The notes under the pieces: model-generated
Seen by the model: only the letters and a program-made list of their open reading frames with translations
The model's database searches: none
Told to the model about the DNA's origin: nothing
Part shown: positions 46,241 through 58,599 of the stretch, piece by piece
How the letters are laid out: each line of letters begins with the position of its first letter
Numbering within the stretch: the stretch's first letter is position 1
Translations under genes and position numbers: made by a program
Assembly: GCA_051453625.1 (NCBI GenBank)
Contig: JBOZIK010000001.1
Coordinates: forward strand, 290,328,453 to 290,392,452
DNA from: Welwitschia mirabilis
Taxonomy: Eukaryota > Gnetophyta > Gnetopsida > Welwitschiales
DNA: 64,000 nt
Direction of reading: 5' to 3'

Positions 46241-48030
46241 ATAGAATTTGCCATTTGCCATTTTCTAAATTTTCTCTTAGCTTCATTTCTTAGCTTAAGT
46301 TATGATACTACTTAATCATCTTTAACTTGATTCATGTTTGAATCCATATGCCTTATCATGATTAAGTAATCTCTTAATTTGGGGATTACTGTGAAAATAT
46401 TGGATTTAGCCAGTCTTTAGACATTCTACTATGTAATCCACTAAGATCTTTGATTAATTTGTTTTAGGATGAATTAATGCTTCAAAATTGGGATCTCAAA
46501 TCAAGAGGGAAAAAAGGAAGAAGGAAGGAAGGAAGGAAGGAAAACAGAGAGGGAACAAATAAAATCAAAAAGTTAATCCTCCTAAAACATATGCGTTGAT
46601 GTCTTATTATAAGCACACTAGGAAAATTTTCCCAAGATGATCCTTTAAGAGTATCATATGGTAGCTAAGAAAACTTTACTTAATTTCCATCACTTCAAGA
46701 AAAAAAATACTTGAGATCCTTTCAGTATATTCATCATTGGATAATGTCTCTATCTAATTACTATGGTTGTTATAGCTAAAGATGCATTGAGTTACAATCT
46801 AAACATCAATTGATACTTTTCAAAATAATATTTGGTTATTGGTTCTTTTACTAACGTATTGAATGATAAACTTTATTATTCTTATACTGTATCATGTATT
46901 TTCACATTACATAGCTTATCACTTTTTCTAAGAAATCTTTCTAGGTTAAAATTTTGGGAAAACTGGTTAATCTTATTCTTATTTCATGTTGTTCATTTTC
47001 ATTTTTTAATTCATTGCAAATTAATTTTCTTAAATTCATTTACTACTTTATTATAAACAATAATAAGACCTTTATCATTTTCTAGTCTTCTTATTAAGAA
47101 TTTTTTAGTCTTAATGTAAAATGAATAGATCCTTAACCATTTTGTTATGCTCATTACCTACTCATTCTATTATGCTTCACATGCATGTTTCGACTANNNN
47201 NNNNNNNNNNNNNNNNNNNNNNNNNNNNNNNNNNNNNNNNNNNNNNNNNNNNNNNNNNNNNNNNNNNNNNNNNNNNNNNNNNNNNNNNNNNNNNNNAACA
47301 ATAATAATACCTTTATCATTTTCTAGTCTTCTTATTAAGAATTTTTTAGTCTTAATGTAAAATGACTAGATCCTTAATCATTTTGTTATTCTCATTACCT
47401 ACTCATTCTATTATGCTTCACATGCATGTTTTGACTAGGCTACCATAGTCTTTTTTATCCTCTAAGCTTCAAATTCATTTTTTAAAACTTCCCTTGCTAT
47501 GATTTCTTAGTTTCATTCACTCCTAGTCTTTTCCGCTTTATTTGTTATGGATTGATAAATGCTTAATGGGGAACTAGAATCTTTGAAATCATTAAAGGAT
47601 TAGCTTTGAAATTAATTTATCTATTAAAAATATGTTTTTAGATTTTGAAACCATTGTTCTGAATTTAATGCATATCTTTCTCATGATGTTCAATTAAAAT
47701 AATTTTTTCATATGCTAAACTGAAACACACTCTATGTTTAACAATGTANNNNNNNNNNNNNNNNNNNNNNNNNNNNNNNNNNNNNNNNNNNNNNNNNNNN
47801 NNNNNNNNNNNNNNNNNNNNNNNNNNNNNNNNNNNNNNNNNNNNNNNNCATTGTTCTGAATTTAATGCATATCTTTTCTCATGATGTTCAATTAAAATAA
47901 CTTTTTCATATGCTAAACTGAAACACACTCTATATTTAACAATGTAAGATCCTTTATACTTAAATATTATTTTTCATCCCTTTTTCAATTTTTCTTGGTT
48001 CTGTTCTTTTCTACTTTCTTTGTCGGAGAT
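46241..48030 (+). mobile_element. Element B 3' untranslated region
   Basis: No env-like ORF. It contains a GGAA microsatellite (46513-46541) and two short direct duplications across 100-N gaps: 47057-47196 with 47297-47436, and 47652-47748 with 47849-47946. A polypurine-tract-like block (GATAAATGCTTAATGGGGAAC) also occurs at about 47551-47571, some 480 bp before the real one. Confidence 0.6.
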
Positions 48031-48052
48031 TGACAAATGCTTAGTGGGGGAC
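48031..48052 (+). promoter_or_regulatory. Element B polypurine tract
   Basis: GACAAATGCTTAGTGGGGGA followed by C and the LTR start TATGCTACAAGCC. The same block precedes the element D 3' LTR. Confidence 0.65.
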
Positions 48053-49404
48053 TATGCTACAAGCCAAATTATTCATACTTAACATCATCTTTATAGTGTG
48101 TTTTTAGGTTCTTTTTATAGGTTTAATGCTCAAATTAACTACTTTTAATGTTAAAGATTAAAGATAAAGAATTCATAATAATTTAAATTAAAATGGAGTA
48201 ATTATGGAGCATTTTAGAAAGACATGTGGAAGAATATGTTACATCAAGAAGTTATTACATCAAGAAGACAATACATTAAAAAGATATTACACTAAGAAGA
48301 CATGTGGAAGAATATGTTACTTTAAGAAGACATTACATTAATTACATGTTACATCAAGGAGACATATGGAAGAAGACATTACATGAAGAAGACATTACAT
48401 CAAGAAGAGATGTGGAAGAAGATGTTACATCAAGAATACGTTCCATTGAGAATACATTACATGAAGAATAGATGTAAAATAATATGTTACATCAAGAAAA
48501 CATGGGAAAAAGACATTATGTTAAGAATACATGTGAAGAAAGCCACTACACTAAGATGTTACAAAATTATTGATATGATTACTCTGGATCTATTACTACT
48601 ACTTGGTGAACTGAATAATCAATATAAACCTATAAATATCCCCTTTAAATTCCTCATTTCTTATCTTTTTTGCATTAATTATTTTTGTAACATTTGTAGT
48701 TTAAGTAAGGGATCCATTCAGTTATGAGAAGAACTATCCTAATATTGGATTATGTATCTTTCGTTAAGGAATTATTACTTATAAGTGAATGCATTAAGAT
48801 GCACTTTTTTAATGTTAATAAAGTATACTTCTTTCTTAAATCATCTCTCTTTTATTTTCCTTACAGCTTATGTTAATTGAAATTAAGTAATAGTTATTTC
48901 TAATTGATATAGATTACAAGTATCAACTTAAGTAATAGTAGGTTGGATAAATGGTTAAATCTTACATTTAGATTACATTCATTTCATCTGCATCTCTCTT
49001 GCATTGCATTTCCATCTTTGCATTTTATTCTTGCATTGTATTTAGAAGTACATCATTATTCTAAAATTAGAATAGGAAATCATTTTAATTCCTATTCATC
49101 TGAAGAAATTTTNNNNNNNNNNNNNNNNNNNNNNNNNNNNNNNNNNNNNNNNNNNNNNNNNNNNNNNNNNNNNNNNNNNNNNNNNNNNNNNNNNNNNNNN
49201 NNNNNNNNNNNNTCATTTTAATTCCTATTCATATGAAGAAATTTTCCAAATGTCCTTTCAAATTCTCTCTAAAGTATGACATTTAGGTTAACTCTTATAT
49301 GCTAGTGTGTTTTCTATAAGTTTTATTAAGATCTGTAGGTATCAAAATTAAAGTGTATAGTGAAAGAAAGTATTAAATTAATCATACATTTACACATCCC
49401 AGCA
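48053..49404 (+). mobile_element. Element B 3' LTR
   Basis: Begins TATGCTACAAGCC (first dinucleotide mutated from TG) and ends CCCAGCA, directly followed by family A LTR sequence. It carries the minisatellite (48226-48565) and TATA box (48631). A 100-N gap (49113-49212) falls inside; 33 bp are repeated across it. A second version of the end of this LTR lies at 50256-50447. Confidence 0.8.
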
Positions 49405-50040
49405 TATAGTAAATCATGCAATAAAGTATTAAAACTGCTCACTAATGTATTGTTAAATACGCTAAGTCATTAATAAATTCTTAAGAGGCTTACTAAAGAG
49501 CTAGAAAAATAGCCAAGTTGTCAACTAGCTTAATTCAAATTGTGTTCCCAAAATTAGCTCTTAAAGATAGTTGCTTGAATATTTTAATTTGAAAACTAAC
49601 TTCCTTAGAAATTATAATTTATTTACTAAGGAAAATGATATTAGTTAATTATTTTAATATGTACATAGAATACAAAATAGAGAAACTAAATAATAGAAAA
49701 ATATCTTTTAATAATGCTATACAATACCTATTTCTAAGTATTGCAATATCCTAATAACTTTTAGCTAAAGATATGGAAGTAGAGATATAAAAATCTTACT
49801 TTTTCAAGTAAAATAGCAGTTTACTACAACAGCATCAGAAATAACTTTTTAGCTTTTAAATTCAACTAATTCCATAATTTAAAATAGTACTAATAGAAGT
49901 GCTTCCATTTGTAGGAAATACTTGAAATGGTGAGGAGTGATGCTCTTCTTTTTAGAATGCACTTGCAGCTTTTTCTCCTCTTGATCTCTATCTTGTAATC
50001 CTCTTGTTCACTATTGATAGCTAATCTATCTTCGACTAAA
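49405..50040 (-). mobile_element. A3: 5' LTR, middle fragment between B and C
   Basis: Resumes the family A LTR at TATAGTAAATC exactly where B interrupted it and aligns with 32410-33010 and 3720-4360. It ends at TTCGACTAAA, where the LTR of element C starts. This places both insertions in one host LTR. Confidence 0.8.
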
Positions 50041-50155
50041 TGTTGGTAAAAATCTAGTCTTGATGATTCTAATTATAAAATATATTACACTATTATATAG
50101 ATAAGTTAAATTGGAGAAAATTAGATCACAAAAAGCATAAGTCCATGTTAAACCT
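50041..50155 (+). mobile_element. Element C LTR start, first version
   Basis: The first 115 bp of the C LTR (TGTTGGTAAAAATC...), ending at a 100-N gap. The whole block 49213-50155 is repeated as 50256-51196, so this is the same junction as at 51082. Confidence 0.75.
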
Positions 50156-50255
50156 NNNNNNNNNNNNNNNNNNNNNNNNNNNNNNNNNNNNNNNNNNNNN
50201 NNNNNNNNNNNNNNNNNNNNNNNNNNNNNNNNNNNNNNNNNNNNNNNNNNNNNNN

Positions 50256-51081
50256 TCATTTTAATTCCTATTCATATGAAGAAATTTTCCAAATGTCCTT
50301 TCAAATTCTCTCTAAAGTATGACATTTAGGTTGACTCTTATATGCTAGTGTGTTTTGTGTAAGTTTTATTAAGATCTATAGGTATCAAAATTAAAGTATA
50401 TAGTGAAAGAAAGTATTAAATTAATCATACATTTACACATTCCAACATATAGTAAATCATGTAATAAAGTATTAAAACTACTCACTAATGTATTGTTAAA
50501 TACACTAAGTCATTAATAAATTCTTAAGAGGCTCACTAAAGAGCTAAAAAAATAGCCAAGTTATCAACTAGCTCAATTCAAATTGTGTTCCCAAAATTAG
50601 CTCTTAAAGATAGTTGCTTGAATCTTTTAATTTGAAAACTAACTTCCTTAGAAATTATAATTTATTTACTAAGGAAAAGGATATTATATAATTATTTTAA
50701 TATGTACATAGAATACAAAATAGAGGAACTAAATAATAGAAAAATATCTTTTAATAATGCTATACAATACCTATTCCTAAGTATTGCAATATCGTAATAA
50801 CTTTTAGCTAAAGACATGGAAGTAGAGATATAAAAATCTTACTTTTTCAAGTAAAATAGTAGTTTACTACAATAGCATCAGAAATAACTTTTTAGCTTTT
50901 AAATTCAACTAATTCCATAATTTAAGATAGTACTAATAGAAGTGCTTCCATTTGTAGGAAATACTTGGAATGATGAGGAGTAATTCTCTTCTTTTTAGAA
51001 TGCACTTATAGCTTCTTCTCCTCTTGATCTCTTCTTGTAATCCTCTTGTTCACTGTTGATAGTTATCTATCTTCGACTAAA
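50256..51081. repeat. Second version of the B LTR end plus family A LTR
   Basis: Repeats 49213-50040 at high identity, including the B/A junction (50447/50448) and the A/C junction (51081/51082). It starts at the gap edge with the same base as 49213. Either a segmental tandem duplication or two unmerged versions of one locus. Confidence 0.8.
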
Positions 51082-52236
51082 TGTTGGTAAAAATCTAGTC
51101 TTGATGATTTTAATTATAAAATATATTACACTACTATATAGATAAGTTAAATTGGAGAAAATTAGATCACAAAAAGCATAAGTCCATGTTAAACCTCAAA
51201 GCTTAAATCTCACAGAAAGTTTAGCTCGGAGTTCAAAATGTTAGTTCACAACTAATTGAAAAGGTTTACAGAATTGAATATGATTATGTGAAACATGTCT
51301 GTACATTTGAAGACATCTATGATAAAAATGTCTATAGCATAAAACATGTCTATGTTGAACTAGCTTTCAATCATAGGTCAAAAACATCTATCTCAACAAA
51401 GATGACTATACTGAAGGATGGATCTGACATAGATAAATGACGTTTATATAGTTGAAGACATCTATACTAAACTAGAATAGGTAATAAGGATGATTCGTAC
51501 TTTGACAAATTATTTACATTCTGAAGAAGCAAATAAGATGTGCATCACATATTTATAATCACCAAGGATCAAATATTCTATAGTTCAAGTTTCATTAATT
51601 TCTAGAAACTTTAATTGAAGACTTCTCCCATGTTAAATACATCTAAATGATAGTAAACATCTACTATCTTGAAGATATCTAGGCAAAAATTTCATGGAAA
51701 ATAAAATAGATGTTGTATGCTCAACATCCAATTATTTCTATTCACTGTAGGATAGTTACAAGGTTGAAACATCTATCTTCCTATGTGAAATAGCTAGAAT
51801 CTCTTCAAAAAGTATAAAAGCATAACTTGACGAACAGATCTAAAATGTAATGAAGGACGTACATATGCACACACAAATGCATGAGTGATTAGATCTATTC
51901 ATGATGCATCAAGCTATCATTTGTAAGGAATTTTCAAAAGACTACATCTTTCGTACATTAGCTCCTATAACGCATTAATCTTTGGCACTCATAGGTAATG
52001 ACAATAAGAAGAAACTTGAGCTCTCTATCAAAGACATATCATTCAGACTTGTTGATTCATTTGTTATCATTTATGTATTGGAACTCAAACTATTGGACTA
52101 CCACATTTTTTAATATACTTATATAGTCCATTTCTTATTATTAAATCTGAGGATCCCTTACTAGGATTCTATAATATAAGGTAATCCTTATACAAGTGTG
52201 CTTGTATGAGTGCTTGTAAGCATATTATGTTATTGT
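51082..52236 (+). mobile_element. Element C 5' LTR (copia, SIRE-like)
   Basis: Begins TGTTGGTAAAAATCTAG and matches the 3' LTR from 62781. It is over 1.1 kb long; the right end and the primer binding site fall in or near the 502-N gap 52237-52738. The LTR contains about ten copies of an ACATCTA/TAGATGT word (51309-51770). Confidence 0.75.
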
Positions 52237-52738
52237 NNNNNNNNNNNNNNNNNNNNNNNNNNNNNNNNNNNNNNNNNNNNNNNNNNNNNNNNNNNNNNNN
52301 NNNNNNNNNNNNNNNNNNNNNNNNNNNNNNNNNNNNNNNNNNNNNNNNNNNNNNNNNNNNNNNNNNNNNNNNNNNNNNNNNNNNNNNNNNNNNNNNNNNN
52401 NNNNNNNNNNNNNNNNNNNNNNNNNNNNNNNNNNNNNNNNNNNNNNNNNNNNNNNNNNNNNNNNNNNNNNNNNNNNNNNNNNNNNNNNNNNNNNNNNNNN
52501 NNNNNNNNNNNNNNNNNNNNNNNNNNNNNNNNNNNNNNNNNNNNNNNNNNNNNNNNNNNNNNNNNNNNNNNNNNNNNNNNNNNNNNNNNNNNNNNNNNNN
52601 NNNNNNNNNNNNNNNNNNNNNNNNNNNNNNNNNNNNNNNNNNNNNNNNNNNNNNNNNNNNNNNNNNNNNNNNNNNNNNNNNNNNNNNNNNNNNNNNNNNN
52701 NNNNNNNNNNNNNNNNNNNNNNNNNNNNNNNNNNNNNN

Positions 52739-54335
52739 TCTATAGAAATCATAATAGACGTTACAAGAAATACCATCATACAAATCAAGCCTAGAATAAA
52801 ATAGGAAGACAAAGAAAAGGTGTCCTTCATGTCTGATTCAAAAGTAAAGAATGCTCTCTGCTTGATTCTGACAATGAATGTGATCAATAAAATGGCTAGA
52901 TGTAAAACAACATAGAAGATATTGAATGTTCTAGTGGAACATATTAAGTAACTTACACTATCAAGAAATCAAAGCTTCTTATTTGGACAAATTAGTTTCA
53001 AAATCTNNNNNNNNNNNNNNNNNNNNNNNNNNNNNNNNNNNNNNNNNNNNNNNNNNNNNNNNNNNNTGCCACATGTGGCATTGGTGAAAATCTTCCTAGG
53101 CTAAGGTAATACAAAAGGTTATTACATTCTTAACTCTAGAGTGCAGGTCTAAGATAATAGCCATGAAAGAATCAAGAAATTTGAACTCTATGAAAATTGA
53201 AGAACTACAAAGTTCTCTAATAGCTTATGAAATAAATCTCATTTAAGATGGTGTCTTAAAAGAGAAATTCATTGCTCTTAAATCTAGTGGAAGTACAAGA
53301 CAAGTTTAAAAGGAAAAACAAAGGAAGAATTAAAAGGGAATAACTCCAAAAATGATGTAGATGAAGAACTTGCTTTCATCATAAGATAAGTCAAAAGACT
53401 TCTCTCATGTAAAAAAGGAAAAAAAAAAAGAGAACTACAAAAAATCATTTAGATTTTAAGCTAGATGTAAGCCTAAATGTAATACTTCTAGTAGTACTTT
53501 GTTTTCTTTTAAATCTAATATTTTCAAATTAGAATATTGGCTTTATTGAGGAAGAGGACACATAGCCTTAGTATGCCCTAGTTCTATAGAATGCAAGAAA
53601 GGCATAAAAGAAAGAGCCTAAGAAAAGTAGATCTTTCTTCACAAGATGAGATAACAATAAAGATGCAACTGATATAGAAATATTTTATGATGAAAAAGTT
53701 CATTCATTCTACATGGTTATTGTACATATCTAAGAGGAAAATGATGAGAAAAAAAAGAAGAGTCTAAATTAGATAATGAAGATGAAACAGGTATGAGTAT
53801 GATTTTATTTTTGAAGAATTTATTAAATTGCAAAAGGTATGTGCTAAAATGAAAAAATTACTTCATTCTCATGAATTATCTTATAAATAAGAAAAAGGTT
53901 CCTGCAATAAGTTATCATCTAAAAACTTAAATCTTAGAGCTGANNNNNNNNNNNNNNNNNNNNNNNNNNNNNNNNNNNNNNNNNNNNNNNNNNNNNNNNN
54001 NNNNNNNNNNNNNNNNNNNNNNNNNNNNNNNNNNNNNNNNNNNAATTTATTAAATTGAAAAAGGTATGTGCTAAAATGAAAAAATTACTTCATTCTCATG
54101 AATTAGATTATAAATAATAAAAAGATCCCTGCAATAAGTTATCATCTAAAAACTCAGATCTTAGAGCTGAGATTAGTAGACTAACATGTAATTTAAAGAA
54201 TGTAAGACAGGAACTTTCTGACTTAAAAAGAAACAATGAAAATTTTATCCAAGAAAAAGAGATGTTAAACATCATACTTATATAATGTAGAAGCCCAAAT
54301 GACAAAATTGGTTTGGGTCACAATGAAGCCTTTAC
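52739..54335 (+). pseudogene. Element C gag remnant
   Basis: Copia gag of the long SIRE/Maximus type. Fragments in order: a KNALCLILTMN...NKMARCKTT block (52845-52910, corresponding to the NALYCGL...STCxxAKEIW part); IEELQSSLIAYEINL (53195-53240); a zinc knuckle at 53523-53576 keeping GHIALVCPS but with two of the Cys lost; a coiled-coil part with QELSDLKRNNENFIQEKEM (54208-54265); and a GLGHNEAFTS end across a gap. Stops are common. N gaps at 53007-53066, 53944-54043 and 54336-54798 interrupt it, and 53829-53943 is repeated at 54044-54158. Confidence 0.75.
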
Positions 54336-54798
54336 NNNNNNNNNNNNNNNNNNNNNNNNNNNNNNNNNNNNNNNNNNNNNNNNNNNNNNNNNNNNNNNNN
54401 NNNNNNNNNNNNNNNNNNNNNNNNNNNNNNNNNNNNNNNNNNNNNNNNNNNNNNNNNNNNNNNNNNNNNNNNNNNNNNNNNNNNNNNNNNNNNNNNNNNN
54501 NNNNNNNNNNNNNNNNNNNNNNNNNNNNNNNNNNNNNNNNNNNNNNNNNNNNNNNNNNNNNNNNNNNNNNNNNNNNNNNNNNNNNNNNNNNNNNNNNNNN
54601 NNNNNNNNNNNNNNNNNNNNNNNNNNNNNNNNNNNNNNNNNNNNNNNNNNNNNNNNNNNNNNNNNNNNNNNNNNNNNNNNNNNNNNNNNNNNNNNNNNNN
54701 NNNNNNNNNNNNNNNNNNNNNNNNNNNNNNNNNNNNNNNNNNNNNNNNNNNNNNNNNNNNNNNNNNNNNNNNNNNNNNNNNNNNNNNNNNNNNNNNNN

Positions 54799-55026
54799 TT
54801 GGGTCACAATGAAGCCTTTACTAGTACTTTAGCCTCCTTGTTTAACAAATGGAATTACAAATTAAGGTATGAGCATTTAGTATATACAAATAATATTATC
54901 TATTATTATTGCTACAAAAAAGATCATGATCAATTTAATTATCCAATGAAATTCAAAAATAGATATTACACTAACAATCCTAAAAGACCAAGAAGTAGGG
55001 TGCAATGTTTTGTACAGGGTAAGTTA
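54799..55026 (+). pseudogene. Element C gag end with second zinc-knuckle remnant
   Basis: Open frame after the 463-N gap. It reads YYYCYKKDHDQFNYP at about 54901-54945: a CX2CX4HX4C knuckle with the first and last Cys changed to Tyr. RYYTNNPKRPRSRVQCFV follows. The first 23 bp after the gap are identical to the last 23 bp before it. Confidence 0.65.
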
Positions 55027-55045
55027 NNNNNNNNNNNNNNNNNNN

Positions 55046-55340
55046 AAACAAGGCCAACTCTTTTAGCTAAGATTGCATTAAGAGTAGTAAAGAAACATGC
55101 TTAGTACATTAACAATGGTTGTTCAAGGTACATGACTAGAGATAAATTAAGCTTTACCACTTTGATTATATAAGACAAAGGAGTGATCACCTTTAGAGAT
55201 AACACAGAAGCATCTATCAAAGGTATTAGAAATTTTAGAGGAGGTAACTTACTTGAGGTAAAATATGTGTTCTTTATAAAAGGTTTGTAACATAATCTTT
55301 TAAGTGTTTGTCAATTATGTGATGCAAATTTTTCTATTAC
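55046..55340 (+). pseudogene. Element C aspartic protease remnant
   Basis: The block NNGCSRYMTRDKLSF (from 55111) is the copia protease motif DSGCSRHMTG...F with the catalytic Asp-Ser changed to Asn-Asn, so it would be inactive. VITFRDNTEASIKGI (55185-55230) and HNLLSVCQLCDANFSI (55293-55340) follow at the usual spacing. Confidence 0.8.
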
Positions 55341-55479
55341 TTTTACCAATATGATTATGTAATCAAATAACATAACTCATTTAAAGTTTTATTTACTGAT
55401 ATAAGTTTTATTTACTGATATAAGAAAGTCAAATGTTTATATATACTCTTTAAGATATTTATAACAAGGGAACTAAGTG

Positions 55480-55645
55480 TTTATTAAGTACAATAAGTGA
55501 ATTAAATCTATGACACAAGAAGCTTAAACATGTATTACTCAAAATCTTGTCCATGAAAAAAATGGTAAGAGGACTTTCCAAGTCCAAAATAATTGATAAT
55601 CAAGTTTGTGAAGCATGCTAAAAAGGAAAGTAGACAAGGGTAATA
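55480..55645 (+). pseudogene. Element C GAG-pre-integrase domain remnant
   Basis: Contains KKLKHVLLKILS, VRGLSKSKIIDNQ and VCEAC followed by a stop and KGK: the HxxxxH...CxxC zinc-binding region before copia integrase. The first His is lost or frame-damaged; the CxxC survives only in part (CEAC kept). Confidence 0.7.
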
Positions 55646-55646
55646 T

Positions 55647-57362
55647 TTGATAAGAAAAACTCTATCACAGATGAATGTTCTTTCTATCTTTTACATCTTG
55701 ACATTATTGGTCCATTTTTTTACAGTAAGTCTTGGTAAGAAAAGATACCGTTTGACTATTATTGATTATTCTTCTCATTTTACTTGGGTAGCCTTCTTNN
55801 NNNNNNNNNNNNNNNNNNNNNNNNNNNNNNNNNNNNNNNNNNNNNNNNNNNNNNNNNNNNNNNNNNNNNNNNNNNNNNNNNNNNNNNNNNNNNNNNNNNN
55901 NNNNNNNNNNNNNNNNNNNNNNNNNNNNNNNNNNNNNNNNNNNNNNNNNNNNNNNNNNNNNNNNNNNNNNNNNNNNNNNNNNNNNNNNNNNNNNNNNNNN
56001 NNNNNNNNNNNNNNNNNNNNNNNNNNNNNNNNNNNNNNNNNNNNNNNNNNNNNNNNNNNNNNNNNNNNNNNNNNNNNNNNNNNNNNNNNNNNNNNNNNNN
56101 NNNNNNNNNNNNNNNNNNNNNNNNNNNNNNNNNNNNNNNNNNNNNNNNNNNNNNNNNNNNNNNNNNNNNNNNNNNNNNNNNNNNNNNNNNNNNNNNNNNN
56201 NNNNNNNNNNNNNNNNNNNNNNNNNNNNNNNNNNNNNNNNNNNNNNNNNNNNNNNNNNNNNNNNNNNNNNNNNNNNNNNNNNNNNNNNNNNNNNNNNNNN
56301 NNNNNNNNNNNNNNNNNNNNNNNNNNNNNNNNNNNNNNNNNNNNNNNNNNNNNNNNNNNNNNNNNNNNNNNNNNNNNNNNNNNNNNNNNNNNNNNNNNNN
56401 NNNNNNNNNNNNNNNNNNNNNNNNNNNNNNNNNNNNNNNNNNNNNNNNNNNNNNNNNNNNNNNNNNNNNNNNNNNNNNNNNNNNNNNNNNNNNNNNNNNN
56501 NNNNNNNNNNNNNNNNNNNNNNNNNNNNNNNNNNNNNNNNNNNNNNNNNNNNNNNNNNNNNNNNNNNNNNNNNNNNNNNNNNNNNNNNNNNNNNNNNNNN
56601 NNNNNNTAGATCTTTTACATCTTGACATTGTTGATCCATTTTTTTACAGTAAGTCTTGGTAAGAAAAGATACTATTTGACTATTATTGATTATTATTCTC
56701 ATTTTACATGGGTATTCTTCCTTTAATACAAGGATGAGGCATTTAACATTTTCTCTAAGCTATGCATTAGATTACATAATCAAAAAGGGCATAAGATCAA
56801 GATGATAAGAAGTAAAAATGGCAAAGAATTGAAGAATGTAAGGTTTAGAGACTTCTATGAACAGTTTGGCATTCTTCACTAATTCTGTGCACCAAGAAAT
56901 CCTCAACAAAATGGAGTGGTCGAAGGTAAAAATGAAGTATTAAATGAAATGATCATAACAAGGATGCATGATAAATAGATGCCTTATCATTTTTGGGTAG
57001 AAACCATCAACACTACTTACTACATTTCAAATCGAGTTCTAGTAAGATGTTTCACTTCTAAAACTTTATATGAGCTATGGTCAAGTAAGAAACCATCCAT
57101 AAGTTATGTTCATATCTTTGGGTTAAAGTGTTTTATCTTAAATGAAAGAAATAAATTAAGGAACTTTAATTCTAAAGTTGATGATGACATCTTTTTAGGA
57201 TATTTCATGGTTAGTAAAGCCTATGGAGCATCCAACAATAAAACTTGTGTAGTAGAAAAAATCATAAATGTTAAAATAGTGATACCAACTCAACTTTCAT
57301 ACAAGATGATTATATTCTTATATAGATTGATTAGTCATCTAGCCATCTTCAAGTTCAATTAG
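55647..57362 (+). pseudogene. Element C integrase remnant
   Basis: Left of the 808-N gap: HFFTVSLGKKRYRLTIIDYS and HFTWVAF. Right of it the same segment recurs (56607-56725, with LHLDIVDPF; first catalytic Asp at 56624). Then MIRSKNGKELKNVRF (56799-56845), where the second Asp is Lys, and NPQQNGVVEGKNEVLNEMI (56898-56955), with the catalytic Glu kept (56922-56924). The open frame 56979-57362 gives MPYHFWVETINTTYYISNRV, LYELWSSKKPSISYVHIFG, KCFILNERNKL and DDDIFLGYF, the full C-terminal signature of copia integrase. It would insert the cDNA if intact. Confidence 0.9.
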
Positions 57363-57539
57363 ATAGTGAGGATAAAAAAGAAGAATAAACAGACAGAGAA
57401 AATGCTTCAAACATGATTAAGTAAAAAATAAATCACTCTATAGAAGACATAATTGTTAATCCTTATGATGGCATTAAAACTAGAAACCGTACTAAGGAAT
57501 TTTGTGGATTTGCAGCTTATATTTCATAGGTTGAACCCA

Positions 57540-58590
57540 AAACATTCAATGAAGCTAAGAGTGATGAATATTAGATGAATATTGGATGTTAGCAATGCAA
57601 GAAGAGCTTAATTAATTTGAAAGACTTGATGTTTGAAAACTAACTCCAAGACGATCCAACTGACTTATTATTGACATAAAGTGAGTTTTTAGAAATAAAA
57701 TAGATGAACATGATAATGTGATTAGAAACAAAGCAAGATTAGTGATGAAATGATATAATCAATAAGAAGGCATAGTCTTTGAAGAAACTTTTACACCAAT
57801 AACACCTGTGGAATCAATAAGAATGCCTTTAGATTTTTCTTATATGAAAGAATTTAAATTATATCGAATGGATGTTAAAAGTGCCTTTCTGAATGGAATA
57901 CTTCAATAAGAAGTGTATGTAGATCAACTAGAAGGATTCACTAATTTTCATAAATCAGACCATATGTAGAAATTAAAAAAGGCACTTCATGATATCAAAC
58001 AAGTACCTGAAGGTTGGTATGAGAAATTATCAGATCATCTTACTAAAAATGGATTCCAAAGAAGTACATCTGATGTCACATTATTTATTAAAAGAGATGG
58101 TAAAGATTTTACTATTATTTAAATATATGTAGATGATACTATTTTTGGAGCTACTAACAAATTATTATGCAGGAAATTTGCTAAGATAATGTGGGATGAA
58201 TTTGAAATGAGTCTCATGGGAGAGATAAGCAACTTTTTGGGGCTACAAGTTGTGCAACACAAATAAGGTATATTTATTTCCTAAATTAAGTACATTAAAA
58301 ATTTGCTAGTCAAATATGGTTTACAGGATTGCAAAGCCAAAGACATTTTCATGAATCTAAGTACAATACTAACAAAGATAAAAATGGTAATAAGGTGGAT
58401 CAAAAGCTACACATAGTTATGATTAGTAATTTATTGTATCTTATTGCTAGTAGACCTGATATTATGTTGAGTGTAGGAATTTATGCTTATTATCAGAATG
58501 ATTCAAAAGAATCATGTCTTATAGCTATTAAAATAATTTTTAATTATTTAAAGGATACTCCTAATTAGAGAATATGGTACTCAAATGACT
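57540..58590 (+). pseudogene. Element C reverse transcriptase remnant
   Basis: RVT_2-type RT readable almost end to end in one frame with stops: AMQEEL and FERLDV (57594-57635), VFRNKIDEHDNVIRNKARLV (57690-57745), FEETFTPITPVESIR (57779-57825), LYRMDVKSAFLNG (57861-57895), then EVYVDQLEGF, LKKALHDIKQ and LSDHLTKNGFQRS. The catalytic IYVDDT box is intact (YVDD at 58126-58137). NFLGLQVVQHK follows near 58232. In-frame stops replace Gln, Glu and Gly codons. It is the best-kept RT in the window. Confidence 0.9.
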
Positions 58591-58599
58591 CCTACCTTG

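Noticed and set aside
46513-46541. GGAA microsatellite as a regulatory element
   Set aside because: A simple repeat in the B 3' region with no conserved context; slippage explains it.
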